Shown in pieces: positions 12,694 through 25,256 of a stretch of DNA of 64,000 nt; position 1 is the first letter of the stretch; the number at the start of each line of letters is the position of its first letter. The notes beneath the pieces are model-generated. The model did no database searches, was not told the origin of the DNA, and saw nothing but the letters and a program-made list of their open reading frames with translations. Made by a program: the position numbers and the translations under genes. The stretch lies in NCBI GenBank assembly GCA_020284085.1, contig JACEVL010000147.1, forward strand, positions 238,501-302,500, given 5' to 3'. The stretch is from Aporrectodea caliginosa (taxonomy: Eukaryota > Annelida > Clitellata > Crassiclitellata > Lumbricidae).

Positions 12694-13010
12694 TGAGTAG
12701 TGTTTTATTAAATGTGTGGTGTTTTTTAGTTGTGTGCTGCTAGCATTTATACCAAAACCAAGCAAAAATGCCAAAATACTGTTATTGTATTTTATAATAC
12801 CAGTTTATCTAAATATTTTATAGTAAGTCAATTTGGGAATTCTTAGAAGAAACCTTAGAAATTGAAAACACATTGTTATCATGCATGCACATTCATCACA
12901 AAGGCCATTGTTTTTAAACATCTGATCACTTTAAGTTAAAAAGTTAAACCTGTAATCAAAGTTTCAAACACCAAAACAGACACTATATTCATCGAAATAA
13001 TTTCACAAAA

Positions 13011-14531
13011 TCACCGATGCACCATGAAAAGCATCCGCATGATTAAGAAGTCTCGCAACACTTTTGTAGAACTTTTACCAAGCACCAAGTTATGATTACA
13101 AAGGGGTAAATAAGTGACATCTAAGGTAAACTCTAACTGCTGCAACAAACCAGCATCTGAAGATGAGATCATGTACGTGGGAGAGTATTTCTGTCGAAGC
13201 AGACGTCTGCCAACAATCATCTGTAGCAGTTCTGCCGTTTTCTTCGCTTCTTCTTCATGCCCTGCACAGATTTGAAAGGTTCATAATACCAATCAATCAA
13301 TCAATTTAGTTTATTCTCGGTATCAAGCTGACAGGTCGCAACTTGTAACAAACATCAGGCAGAAATCATGTAGCAAAAATTAGTTACTAACAGTTAGTTA
13401 CTAAATTGGTTGAGATTACAAAAATTACCACAGCTCTCAGAGTTAGTTACTCAATGGGTAAGAGAGAATTAGACTAGTGGCAATGTAAGTTGAGGTAACG
13501 AATGAGGTATAGGTTGAAGATGATGTATTTAGTAGATGTTTTTAAACAATACAAGGGATAGAAAATTACGATAATCCTTCAACAAAAACTTAAAACTACC
13601 AGGTATTCTAAAAGTGCAGTTCAAAATTTCAAAAGCCTTTTATTCATTCATTCATTTCGGATATTTATATAGCGCCCCTTCAAGATTTCTACTCAGAGGC
13701 GCTCCCGACTACAGCGCGGACACTGAATCGGAGTTTCACGCCGAAGCGCATGAGCAATTGCGAGTGAAGGACTTGCCCAGGGTCCCTACGCGGCGGCTTG
13801 AGGTATAGATTCGACCCCGCAACCCTTCGGCTGCAAGGCACCGAATATATCCCCTTGAGGTGGATTCGAACCCGCAACCCTCCGGGTTGCGGGTTCGAAT
13901 TTATTTATGCCCTTCAATCGAGTACAACCATGTAGTATGGGTTGCATGTTGGCCCTGTGAATAGGTGCAGTGAAGTTGATCAGTGTGAGCTTAGTTTTTA
14001 CTTGGATGGCACCCATTCATAAATGCAGGTTCTCTGGTGGCCTACAAAGCTCATATCTTATCAGGGTCAATGAACAAGTACTAATGCAAAAAGATTAGGA
14101 AAATGCATCCTCTTGTTGGATTATTGGGGTCTTGTTCAGCCAAATGATCCTTCAACTCAAAGGTGAAAAGCCAAACAGTTCCCAGCAAGGAGTAGTGCAA
14201 ACCCATTGTGGATATCATTTTGGAATACATGTCATGTTCTTTCAGATCATATCAGACTCAGCATTAGAACTAATAAATAAATTAAGCAGGAAATGGAAGA
14301 CAAAATATTTAAAAAGAAAGCCTGCAGTCTAACACTGCAGCCTGCCAGAGTTGGTACATATAACATATGTAATCAACCAGGATTGTTACAAAATCATTTC
14401 TTTAACCATACACAATACAAGTGCATAAAACTGAAAAATAGCAACAAAGGTAATACTTACATTTAGTGCACCATTCATCTGCATTGCATGCATCTTGAAT
14501 TTTCCTAACCACATAAAGAAAATGGAAAACT

Positions 14532-14582
<51 letters not shown>

Positions 14583-17500
14583 AAATACTATTTAAACCTG
14601 CATACAATGAATGCAATTTGCTTAAGACACAGGCAACCTATATCAAGGATCTTGATAGGAATCAACTAATTATTAAAACTAATTACTGAAAATCAGTGCT
14701 TGAAACACAAATGTGTCTGAAACTCCTCAAATTAAATAAACAAATTGGGCAATGAGAAACCTGGTATATCCAAACACCTGTAATAAATTTGAGATTACCA
14801 TAAATACGTCTTAACCATTTAATGATGAACTGCATTGGTTTCCCATACATTTTAGTACACGTTCATCGTTAAAGGGTTAAATCACATCTACATAAATGTA
14901 AGTATTTAACATATTAACGACGAGCTGCACTGGGTCCCAGTCACTTTTGGTACACGCTTATCGCTAAAGTGATAAGCATGTTCATACAAACCTTTAAGTG
15001 ATCGAACTCCTCGTTCGTTGAACTTGGCCAATGTTTTGATGTTACTTAGAAGCTTCTTCTGCCCTAAAACAAAGAAATTCTGCTACAAAATTTGTCAATG
15101 CCAATTGCCTAGCTCCAACAGAGATAATCACTTCAATAACCTAATCACACTGATTACTAACTGCAAAATGAAACAAGTCTCAACCTTCAAGAAGATGTGT
15201 CACTAACCAAGAAAAAAAAACAAAATATGTTTAATTTTTTAAACATGCAAATTAAGTGCCATATAAACACCATAAGTGCCTGCTGCACAGTAGAATAGAT
15301 GCTTTCCATAAAGTTTACCCCTCGCAGATAAAGTATTAAAAAGGAAATATACTTACTGAAAATATTACAATGCAGCCTGGTATATTCTGCCTGTGATATG
15401 AATCTAGCAAACACTTTAAAGTGCTCGTGGAACTGCCTACAATAAAAAACAACTGCAATACCTCATTTTTAACACAAAGGCAATCTTTACATACAGAAAA
15501 TAAATCAAAAGTTTCACACTTGGAACAATTAAACACCCACAAAAATCAGTTTGTTAATATTTCCACTATCATTTTTGCAGCTTTTGGAAAATATGATAAC
15601 CTTGATGATTAGCACCAGCACTTGTTTTTGCCAACTGATTTCAATTACTGATATCCAAAATATAACTGCCATATGTTATCAGTGTAAGTGGCACATTAGA
15701 TAGCTGTAGTTTTATCTGTATCTGCATACCAGTTGCAGATGACTAAATCATGTCTTTCACTTCAGAATTTGAGGTTCGAATCCCAGTCAGTCAAGCTAAA
15801 CTGACAACCAATTGAGAAGCCATGAAACCTGTATGGAAAGACTGTCACGTTTGTGCCTCAGTTCAAGAGAACTCAAGTCAAGCCACACTTCAAGAACAAC
15901 AGATCCAGGCACGTAACAAACGAATGATAACCTCACTTAACCTCATCTTAATTAGGACAGTTAAGATGTTATTCCATGCTCAGTCGTATGAAACCACAGC
16001 CAATATGAAGCTATAATTAAGAGGATATATTTGATGGATCATATCATCATCATAATAGGCCTGTTTGAGATAAAGCAGCGATGAATGAGATGCATACAGA
16101 GAGTTAATATAGCATACAGCAAACTGATCGTTTAATGGAGTATGTCTTATAAGTCATGAATTAACTGCAAACACGCAGACTGCATTCAAAGCAACCAACT
16201 GCTAAGAAACCAGACCTGTCTTCCCTCGACTGTTTCTTTTTGGCTGTGTAGTAAGTACGAAATCCTACAGATGTTGAATTGTGAAGAATGCTATACTCTT
16301 TCGCTAAATTCTTTCGCCACTGTCTCTCTTTCAACTTATGCCGATATGTATCAACTTGAAATAACTTGAATGCTAAAACAAGCAGCAAAACAATTATATT
16401 AAAATCAATTATGCCCTTCATGGAATAACAGAGTTTCGTCTCATTAAATCGAACACTTACAATAAAGACGTACCAAATGATGGTGGTAACCAGAAAACCT
16501 AATATGATTGGAATAATTCAAATATACATGTCTTTTGAAACATCAAAGTCATGTAACAGCTAGTTTGCTACACATTAACACAGTAATATTTAGCAGTGAC
16601 ACAGCCCTACCGCTGAAGGATCATTCAGCTTAAAAGTAATTGTAAGAACAGTAAATGAACAAGAACCAGGTCAGACAGCTTGACATGATTTTACAACGAA
16701 CAGTAGGATTCCACAGAAAACAACCATCACCTCACAAATTGGCCAACATGCCTTACAAAACATAATTAAATTCGTAAGGTCTAATTAACCATAAAATGAA
16801 TAACTTACCACTATCTATAGGCGTGTCGTCATAGTTTATTGCAACATCACAAAGAATTAATTCGGCCTCGTTATTAAATTCCTGTAAACACACGAATTTC
16901 CTCAGTTGCAGATATTTGCTTCAAATGATTTTTATTTAAAATTCTTATAACACTGAAATTCCTCAGAAAAAACTTAAACATATTTGGAACTTTTGCTGTT
17001 AATCATCAATATTTGCACCAAATGATTTTGATAAACTTAGCAGCCGTTAATCGTCATTACATACATGCATATAAAGTTTAATTTTTGAATACTACAAAGT
17101 CCCCAAAGTGTAACCTATTATTGCAAAACTTTCTATAGTGCTACTAAGGAAAGTCACCATCCAGGGCTAGTCCAGTCAAAATCCATTAAATCAATCCATG
17201 TATGTTTCCACACAGGTAAACAGAACATACCAGTTTTCACGTAAAATGTGATATGTAAGTTCAGGGCAAAACATGAGAATCTTTATAACATTCATCTGTT
17301 AGTTCATAAAAAACATACAGAGCTACATATATTTCAATCATATAAAAATTCCTCTATATTTTAAAAACTATAATGTTAATGCCAGATATGTATGCCTTTG
17401 ACCTGCACATGAAATAAACCAACCAATATTATCTTTTAAACTGTGATCATACAAGCCCTAAAAACGACTGAAGTTCTAACTTTCAGCTGAGTACGAATAA

Positions 17501-20500
17501 TTTTACATCATTACTTAAAAAACTGATAAAGAAGTACAGAAATCCAAACCCTTTCAAAGTCATCCCTCAGAGCCATGTATCCCAGTTCTTGTTGCTCTAT
17601 CACAGTGAGATTGACTGGAGCTAACAAATCAAAACACTCTGAAAAGCAAAACCAGGTTCTGGCATCAGTGGAAAGTTATAAAAGGGCTTACTGTTAGTGA
17701 AACACAGAAAAATGAATTAGACATCAAAACATACACACAGAGGAAATTGGCAATTTGCCAGTGCCAACTGATACACGTGGTCCTTGAGCCCAGAAATTCA
17801 CTTTGCAATACTCTCTTGCACAACAGCGCAAGTCAAAACTAATTAATACATATAGCTGTTACAATGTCCCTTGCTAATAATCTCAATCCAATGATAAATT
17901 ATCTCCATATTAAATGACAAATTAACACTTTATTCACAAAGAATTAAGTACACAAACAGGTTTTACACACAAAACAATAGTAATAACCCAAGAGCTTATA
18001 GTTATGCAGCACTATCTGTCACTACAACATTTAGCACATTTTACTCAAATTTATTTACATAATGCAAAATTTAGAATGCCTCTAGTACATATTTAAAAAT
18101 ATCTTGAAAAATGTTAAACTCAAACTTTCAAATTTTCGTGTCTTTAGTTAAAGCAGGAACAAGTGCAAAGTTTCATGAATCAGTCTCATTATAGATGAGG
18201 TGGCCCAAAACACATTGTAAGCATTTCTCAAATCAGATTTTGTTTCATTGTATCATGCTTTCACATAGTAACGTCCTTTGTAATTGGCAAACGAATAAAC
18301 TGATACAGAATTAACAAATTCAATTCTAAAACACTGTACCTTCAGTCTCATCGAAGCACTTCATGGGTTTCTCCAAATCTGCTGTGGCTAAAAAATTATT
18401 AAAGTTCAATTAAATTCAAACAGCTACACTCAAGGCCTGCAATAAAAATATCAGGTTTTCACATTCCTACACATTTATAACTAAATTTATTCATTTGACT
18501 ACCATAGTAATGTGCATCAACTGAAACAAGACTCCTAAAATCTAATCATTATGCGAGTTTTGCCCGATGCTTTCACATAAATTTGTTAAAGAATATGACC
18601 ACTGCTAATTCAGACTAAATTTTTTACAAGTTATTCAATACCTTATAATTATGCAGCACTATCTGTCAGTAAATAATGTTAAATTTTGAAATCAAAGGCT
18701 TATCAAGATCTTTACACAGAAACGGTCAATTAAGAATTTCAAAATTACACTCCACATTACATACCTAGACCAATATTTCCTTCTATATAGTAATCACAGT
18801 AATGCTTCTCACATTCTGAAACAAAGTACAAAGCCATGAAACAACAAATAATATTTCACAGTCATTTTGCTACTACAGACTAGAACTTGGAGACAAACTG
18901 CACAACTTAGTAAATTTTTCAGTAAAGAATTATTATATAGATTGCTATTGGGTTTGCCTTCGACCTCAGTGTCCAGGATTCAAACCCTGGTTCACACAAA
19001 ACTGACTATTCATTGTCCACTCAAGAAACCAATAAGCAACTAGTGTTTGCAGAGACATGTAAAAATGAACAATGAAACTACCTTTCTTCCTACAGTATCT
19101 ACGATTATCAATCAATCATTTTATTTATTGAAACCTTTGTATGCCAATATATTTTATATATACAAAGACACAGCAAATAAAATTTGAACAAACCATTGGA
19201 ACGCAGGCAACAATGGGCCCCAGAGAGGATAACATTCCCGCTAAGAGGAGGGACCCGAATTACCAAGCAGTAAATAGGGACAGAATGGACAACTTAAAGC
19301 GAATAAACCTAACTACTGACAATTATTTAACCCAACAGAACGTTCAGTTTACTTCTCATTGCTTAAATATGATCACAGCATCTTTTTTAAATATTTGTAA
19401 ATTAGGTCCCTGTTTAATGTTGAGAAGAAGCGAGTTGCAAATTGGTGGACCCATAAATCTTACAGAAAATCTATGAGAGTTAAGAGTTTTGAGTATAATA
19501 CCGATTAGGCAATCACTTCTTGACTGGGCCCAAGTTGCTTGTGTGGCTCTGAGCACACAACTAAGCATTCCGAGTAGGCAACTAAGTTTTCTACAAATGT
19601 CAAACTTCAATAGTGGGACTGAATATACAGAACTGAACTCCTTCACCATCCAACTTACAAACCAATGAACAAAAGGAAGGTTTTATCAATCATAAATTTC
19701 ATCAATTCCTCAAAGAATGTACAGCTACACTGCTACAGGCTGGAATGCCACTTCTCAGCAGTAAGTCAACAACAGTTTACTAAGCAATGAGTGTTGGCTG
19801 AGCACAGCATACCACTTGCATCTTTTGTCTTCACGCAGTTGGCTACATCTTGCCTACAACAGAGAATTACATGTAACGCATTAGGTTTTATATTGCTGAG
19901 TAAGTACAGCATTATATAAACAGCATTTTATTGCCATGTTTACAGTTCACTTTAGGTAGAGGTTTAGAAGTCTTACTCGCTCATGCAGAATAGTACTTGA
20001 TCAACATACAACATCACATTTCAAATGTGACCCTAACACCCAAAGTGACTAGAAACACATTGTCAGTCACAGTCATTGCTTTACATTATGCAGACACTGT
20101 TGGAAAGCACAATAAAGTAAGCAACATCAAGGTCAGCTAGTACTTGGATGGCTTACAAGGAACACCGGGCCATCTGGGTCAACTCAATTCTCCATCCCTT
20201 GGGTCAGAGCGAGTAACAATACGTGAAACATTAAAACTGTCCTTGATTGCCCCCGTTTCCACATAGAGACCAGAAGCAGCATTACAAGAATTTTAAAACT
20301 GTTTTTTATCACCGGAGTTGGGCTGGGAGCGCCTCTGAGTAGGTTATCTTGGAGGGCGCTATACAAGTTCTCTGAATGAATGATCTCATTCTCCACTCCT
20401 TTACATACTCTGGGGTTTTCTTCTGTTTATATAACTGTCTGAGCAGTCTACCGTCATTAGGTATATGATTTTCAGCTATTAGAGTCAGAAAACTTAATTT

Positions 20501-23500
20501 TAAAGAATTTAATGCACCTACGGGCAGAATCTGTTTTAACTAAAATTAAACAGGAAAGACACTCAATACCGAATGCTTTTGCTATTTCATTCTAATGCAT
20601 TTGGACTAAAGTTCTCAAGATTTTAAAATGATTCTATCATAAATTCAAATAAGTCAGTGTTGTAAGCAAGCAAGTACAGACCAGCTGCCAAATCCATATT
20701 GCTCAACGGCTTCAATCAAAGTCTCATCCTCTGATGCTGTCCACTTTTCATCGAAGATGTGCAGCTGCACAGCAACCTCAGGAACCTTCAAGGATAGCAA
20801 ACATCTAAACAACTCAAGTACCTTGATCCATAAACCTTATCTAAGAGTTTCAACAGTCATACTATAACATATATTCATGCAGGTTATTGGGAGGACCCGC
20901 ATATATATGCCATCGAAATTACAGTTCTATTCTTACTAGGTCTAAATGACCCTACAACATGAGTTAAAATCTGATATATCAATGTCTGTGTGAATACAGT
21001 TCTATATTAGCATTGTGTCAATTTGTGTGTGGGACACTACCGTAAGAGTTATTTTTTCCAAATTGATATGACCAGGTAAATATGGCTCTGGGCCAGAATT
21101 GTATAAAGTCTTTATTGTACCTCTAGGTTCAGACTATACTGCATATTCTGAGTCCCGTCAAATTAGGCTCCAATCTGTAACTTTAATGGCAGAATATGCT
21201 ACTTTATTTCCCTCTGGATCCACCAGTGGTGAAAATTCATATTGACTTAATTCAGACATTTAAATCTCGGGCCAGCATGGCATGAACGCCGGAACCTCAA
21301 AAGGTGTGGCACCCATTCAAAGAGCAGTGATGGTGAAGGATCTCCCCAATAAATTCATTGAAAAACGAGCAAAATTGAGGTCATATAGTCACTATAGAAA
21401 CATGCATACATTTAAATTTAATATAAAAATATTAGGTATTTCAAAAGGTACATACCACCTGTACTCTGTACCCATGGTCCCTTTCATGCGACCCAATTTC
21501 AACACCACATGAAAAACACTGCAAAATATCAACAAAATCAATAAAACCGTACATAACTACACAAGTTGTATAAGTCATAACTAATTTAATGACTTCTGTG
21601 ACACTGGCATCTAGCATACGAGACAACACAAAGTTAAGCTTCAAACCCAATCAACTTCAGTTCAGTCAACCTCCAAAGGCATTGTTTAGAGACCTGTGAA
21701 GCTTCGATATTTGATTCAATTACGCATTGGGCTTAATGACTCCACTTGATAACAAAAGGTCAATTCGTAAATTTTAAATTCACCCCTCTACTTTCTGTGC
21801 ATGTTTTTTACTTTAAAACTGGCCACAATCCTCACAATTTTGAGTACAACATGCTCTAAAACTGAATACCAAATAATTCACTGTCAAAACAATATAAGAT
21901 TTTTGACTTACCCTCCCAAGGAATGAGAAGATATATTCACTATTCATAACAATTAAGTAGGGTATCATGTCCTTTCTTTTCTTTCATTATTATCAGCATG
22001 ATTCAAGTAATGCAATTTCTTACTAACACAAAGGAACTTCAAAACGCATGAGTTATGCTACTTAGCCAAACTGACTGGATGAGGTATTGTATTTTCTTAA
22101 CTAGAAGCTACGTTTTTTACTTGAACTTCTACAGATATGTCTTACTGGAAGGAGTGACTTATGTATGAAGTTTTACAAATGTTGGGCTAATGGTAAACAA
22201 TCTACAATGCTAAAAACAAGAATACAGATGAAGGATATTAAAATGTATTTCCACCAAGGATAATCAAAGTGCAATTCCCTGTTAAATATAAGACTTAAAC
22301 GCTTTTAAAAGTAATGTAAGGTGTAAGTTTTAGTGTGGCTAGCAAGCTCAAAGACGTAAACTGTTAAATGAAAAAGCACTTGCACTAGAGCATTGTGTCA
22401 AACATTAATGTACAATCACTTTAAAAGGTTAGACTGCAAAGTCATTAAGAGGAATACTTATGATTTAATACCAGACAATGTATGTTTCTGAATGCATAAA
22501 TATTGCCTGTTAAAGACACTACTTATACTAATGGCATGGCATCTGCCCTTGCTGCTTGCGCTGTTGGCAACATATGAGGCTGATACAGCAGCTGAGCTCA
22601 GAGGGAGGAGGCACAATTCATTCATTCATTCATTCATTTCAGATATTTATATAGCGCCCCTTCAAGATTTCTACTCAGAGGCGCTCCCAACTACAGCGGA
22701 CACTGAATCGGAGTTTCACGCCGAAGCGCATGAGCAATTGCGAGTGAAGGACTTGCCCAGGGTCCCTACACGGCGGCTTGAGGTAGATTCGAACCCTAAT
22801 ACTCTAAGTGCTTTTGGTAAACAAGTGTGGTCTCTTTATCGCCTCTGGGGCATGTCATGTACAACTATTATAATTTACAATCTTCACTTCCCACAAACAG
22901 CCACATAGCCAATCACTTAATATCAGACAATTTATGTTTCTGGATATGTAAATATCCAAAGTCCAGCCACAGCAGTTTGCCGACAACACTCGGCTTTCCA
23001 TTGCTCTGTAGTCTGAGAAAGTAAATCTTAGAGTGCCTCTCTTCAGTGCATGCATGGTTCTGCTTCAACAGTCTGGTCATTAACCCAGATAAATCTGAAT
23101 CAATCATGTTTGACTCATCTCTGTATGCTGGGTTCTGTTTCAATGGTTTGGCCATAAACCCAGACAAAGTCTGAGGCAATTTTGTTTAGTTTATGCCAAT
23201 GCCCATGACCTCTCCCTGTGCATTCTAACATCGATCTTACACGCACAGCTGTGCCACGATCAGATACTATAAAAATACTTGGGGGAACCATGGACAGTAA
23301 GCTCACATTCCAACCACACATAACAAACCCTTTGTACATCGTGTTTCTATTACATCAGGGCAATACATCACATCAGGCCGGCTCTGACCAAGAATATGTC
23401 ACAAACTATAGCTTGTTCCCTTGTCTCCTCTCGTCTTGATTACGCTAATTCGGTTTTGTGGGTCTCTCAGACCTTGAAATCAACAGGCTGCAATGCATCC

Positions 23501-24370
23501 AAAACTCCTCACAGTGTTGCGTGTCCCACTAAGAGCTCCTCAGTCCTACTCCATCAGCTGCATTGGCTTCCTTGTTCACTTCAGAATAAAATTTAAATTG
23601 GCCTGTGTGACCTACAGAGCCCTCAGCAACAGCACACCGCCCTTCAATCACTACTAACTCTTTACATCCCTCCTCATTACCTGCAAACATCATTAATGGT
23701 CTTTTAGCAGAGCCACAATGCAGAACAGTTATGGACTCATGTGCATTCCATGCCTCTGCACTCATGGAATGGAATCGACTTCCGCTCTCTCTTCGTAGCT
23801 CAAATTGTTCTGGAAGAGGAAGATCCCAATGAAATGGTCAGAACACTCTTCTGCAAATGGCAGATCCCAAATATACAGCAAAATTGTTGCAATTGAACTC
23901 TGCCCATGCCCACAGTAACATGTCCGTTTCCCATAATCAAAAAACTTCTTTACCGGATAGGAAATTAATCATGTTCTCAAGTCTTCACCTTGTCTTTTTA
24001 AAATAAATAATTATTATTCTACGAATATGGATCACATCACGATCTACAATGCTGAATTTTGAAACACCGCCGAAACTGACGTTTCCGGTTTTGCAAAGCA
24101 TCCAAAATGGCGGCCTTGTTTCTATGAATTTTCTCTATAATGTCGGTCACATTAATTGCATCGTACCCCGTTTAAGTGCATATGCGCTACTCGTGTGCAA
24201 TGAAGATACTTCCTTACTTACTCACTTAGAATCACGTGACTTGCCTGTAAACAAAGGTTGACTCCGACGCACTGTACGCATTCAATAACAACGCCTTCGA
24301 CGACGACTTCCTCGCAGTAACTGCACCTGACGCCATTCAAGGCAGCCTCAGAATGATCAGTGTGATCCAT
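13011..24370 (-). CDS. TADA2B: ADA2-type transcriptional adaptor (TADA2B-like), 13 exons
   Basis: ADA2 proteins link the GCN5 acetyltransferase to SAGA-type complexes in the nucleus. Exons (minus): 24245-24370, 21459-21518, 20682-20764, 19816-19853, 18765-18815, 18340-18387, 17550-17638, 16809-16881, 16269-16372, 15357-15432, 14992-15063, 14461-14493, 13011-13261. All phases join. Residues 16-57 form a complete ZZ zinc finger (C16/C19, C31/C34, C40/C43, H53/H57). A SANT domain follows (EKWTASEDETLIEAVEQYGF, then DVAN and CEKHYCDYYIEGN). Next are ELGYMALRDDFEREFNNEAE, INYDD, RHKLKERQWRKNLAKEY and FARFISQAEYTRL, the conserved ADA2 middle. RDDFE, INYDD and YIEGN fit TADA2B better than TADA2A. 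Total is about 368 residues, shorter than vertebrate TADA2B. The last two exon joins are least certain, and the C terminus is not a clear SWIRM domain. Intron 1 appears to use a GC donor. Confidence 0.9.
13290..13345 (-). repeat. ATCA-tailed retroelement 3' end fragment
   Basis: (ATCA)n followed by TTTAGTTTATTCTCGG and ATCAAGCTGACAGGTC. The same order of sequence recurs at 30094-30165, so this is a repeat-family 3' end in minus orientation. It lies in ADA2 intron 12. Confidence 0.55.
13636..13802 (-). mobile_element. SINE with LINE-type 3' tail (copy 1)
   Basis: On the minus strand it carries a core (GACCCTGGGCAAGTCCTTCA, then CGCAATTGCTCATGC), followed by GGGAGCGCCTCTGAGTAG and CTTGAAGGGGCGCTATATAA, and ends in (GAAT)n. 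The same core and tail occur at 22618-22795. The tail equals the 3' end of the LINE at 48830-49470, suggesting LINE-driven mobilisation. Confidence 0.75.
13864..13900. repeat. perfect 17-bp inverted repeat (hairpin)
   Basis: ATTCGAACCCGCAACCC and its exact reverse complement are separated by TCC. The arm contains a B-box-like TTCGAA core, so it is probably derived from tRNA/SINE head sequence. Confidence 0.8.
14533..14578. repeat. (TA)n microsatellite
   Basis: About 23 uninterrupted TA units in ADA2 intron 11, 40 bp upstream of exon 12. Confidence 0.95.
14811..14880. mobile_element. TTAA-bounded palindromic micro-element (copy 3, best preserved)
   Basis: Opens TTAACCATTTAATGATGAAC, contains GCATTGGTTTCCC and closes CATCGTTAAAGGGTTAA. 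It is 70 bp including the terminal TTAA words, and the ends are inverted repeats of each other. It lies in ADA2 intron 11. Confidence 0.6.
14906..14975. mobile_element. TTAA-bounded palindromic micro-element (copy 4, decayed)
   Basis: Contains ATTAACGACGAGCTGCACTG, then GTCACTTTTGGTACACGC and CGCTAAAGTGATA, matching copy 3 immediately to its left with substitutions. The terminal TTAA on the right is lost. Confidence 0.45.
20170..20392 (+). mobile_element. LINE 3' end fragment, GAAT tail
   Basis: GGGAGCGCCTCTGAGTAGG, GGAGGGCGCTATACAAG and a short (TGAA)n tail match the tail family at 48830-49470, 13636 and 22618. The piece upstream is too decayed to read as protein. It lies in ADA2 intron 3, antisense to the gene. 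Confidence 0.6.
22618..22795 (-). mobile_element. SINE with LINE-type 3' tail (copy 2)
   Basis: Nearly identical over its core and tail to the element at 13636-13802: core CGCAATTGCTCATGC, tail GGGGCGCTATATAA, (GAAT)4 end. At its 5' side AGATTCGAACCC is the remnant of a tRNA-like B box. It lies in ADA2 intron 1, in the same orientation as the gene. Confidence 0.75.
23050..23870 (+). mobile_element. decayed LINE reverse-transcriptase C terminus
   Basis: Frame-broken stretches read as the end of a CR1/Jockey-type RT: PRSDTIKILGGTMDSKLTFQ, then SLVSSRLDYANSVL, then LLHQLHWLPC. Stops and frame changes make it a relic. It lies in ADA2 intron 1, antisense to the gene. Confidence 0.75.
24103..24113 (+). 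promoter_or_regulatory. YY1-like motif (AAAATGGCGGC) in ADA2 intron 1
   Basis: AAAATGGCGGCC resembles the YY1 consensus AAGATGGCGGC, about 130 bp inside intron 1. A TTTCCGG (ETS-type core on the other strand) lies 15 bp away at about 24082. Motif match only. Confidence 0.35.
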
Positions 24371-25256
24371 TGAATCGCGCTACCAAAAATCGTCCAGTAA
24401 TTTTGAAAAAGGACTAAAATGTGAAGGTTTTACGCGGATACAAATAAATAAACCAAGTAACAATCCGCCATTTTGCCAGAACTAGCATCCCACAATTCCA
24501 TTTTAGACTGAAAGGAGCAAGTTGCACTTGATACGATATCATTGAGAATTCCTGTGATAAAAAAATGGTCATATTCGTCTTAGATAGAACGCTGACGGGA
24601 ATTAGCTTATTCACAGGCACCTTGTGTCCTCTATTGTGTGCATTTGTGTCCTTCGTCGATCGAAGCGCCGAATGCAATCAACTCGACGACTCCACTTAAA
24701 TGCATTATCGTCGATCGGAATTGTTTTCAATCTATGCACTTAACCGACTTTTATGCAAAAAAGGAATTTTGGTCACCTCTTAATACATTCTGTAGGCCTA
24801 TAGCCCAGGCCAACTGTGTGCCCAAAGGATATTAATAATTATTGTTGTCTGAAGCAATATGTCGTAAAATCGTTGGCGGATCCCGGACCCCCGGTGTCAA
24901 AGCATAGGTTCTCACCTTCGATCAGCAATAATTGCCTGAAAACCTTTGTCCACCGAAGGTTCGCGCCCTTCGATCAGCCTAATATATTTCAGATCCTGTT
25001 TAGGCCTATGCTAAGAAAGTGAACTCGTAATTAGCACTTAGGCTACACCAAGATTACGAGATTACGATTACACATGCACAGTTGTCTGAGCTGAGTTTGT
25101 TTGATTTGGACACTGTGCGAAACCGCTTCGCATTTCGCAACCTATGGTGTGCCGTTTACCTGTTACTGCATGATGCTAGGCGTGGAAATTATTGGTGCGC
25201 TGGAGTTAAGTAAGCATACCCGAAATTTGTATTAATAAAATCATAAATCAGTTGAA
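24371..25256. promoter_or_regulatory. shared upstream region of divergent ADA2 and ATP23 genes
   Basis: The two start codons face away from each other across 886 bp, with no other gene between. A YY1-like AAAATGGCGGA word is present at about 24464-24474 on the minus strand, roughly 95 bp upstream of the ADA2 ATG. There is no TATA box at a sensible place. That this is a bidirectional promoter is an inference from layout. Confidence 0.5.

Noticed and set aside
13011..13261. ADA2 last exon read in the alternative frame ending in a KKKRRKR tail
   Set aside because: Kept only as an isoform idea: it requires a different acceptor for exon 12 and uses only 14 codons, whereas the chosen frame is open for 83.
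22492..22908. 138-codon plus-strand frame
   Set aside because: Most of it is the antisense of a SINE inside an ADA2 intron.
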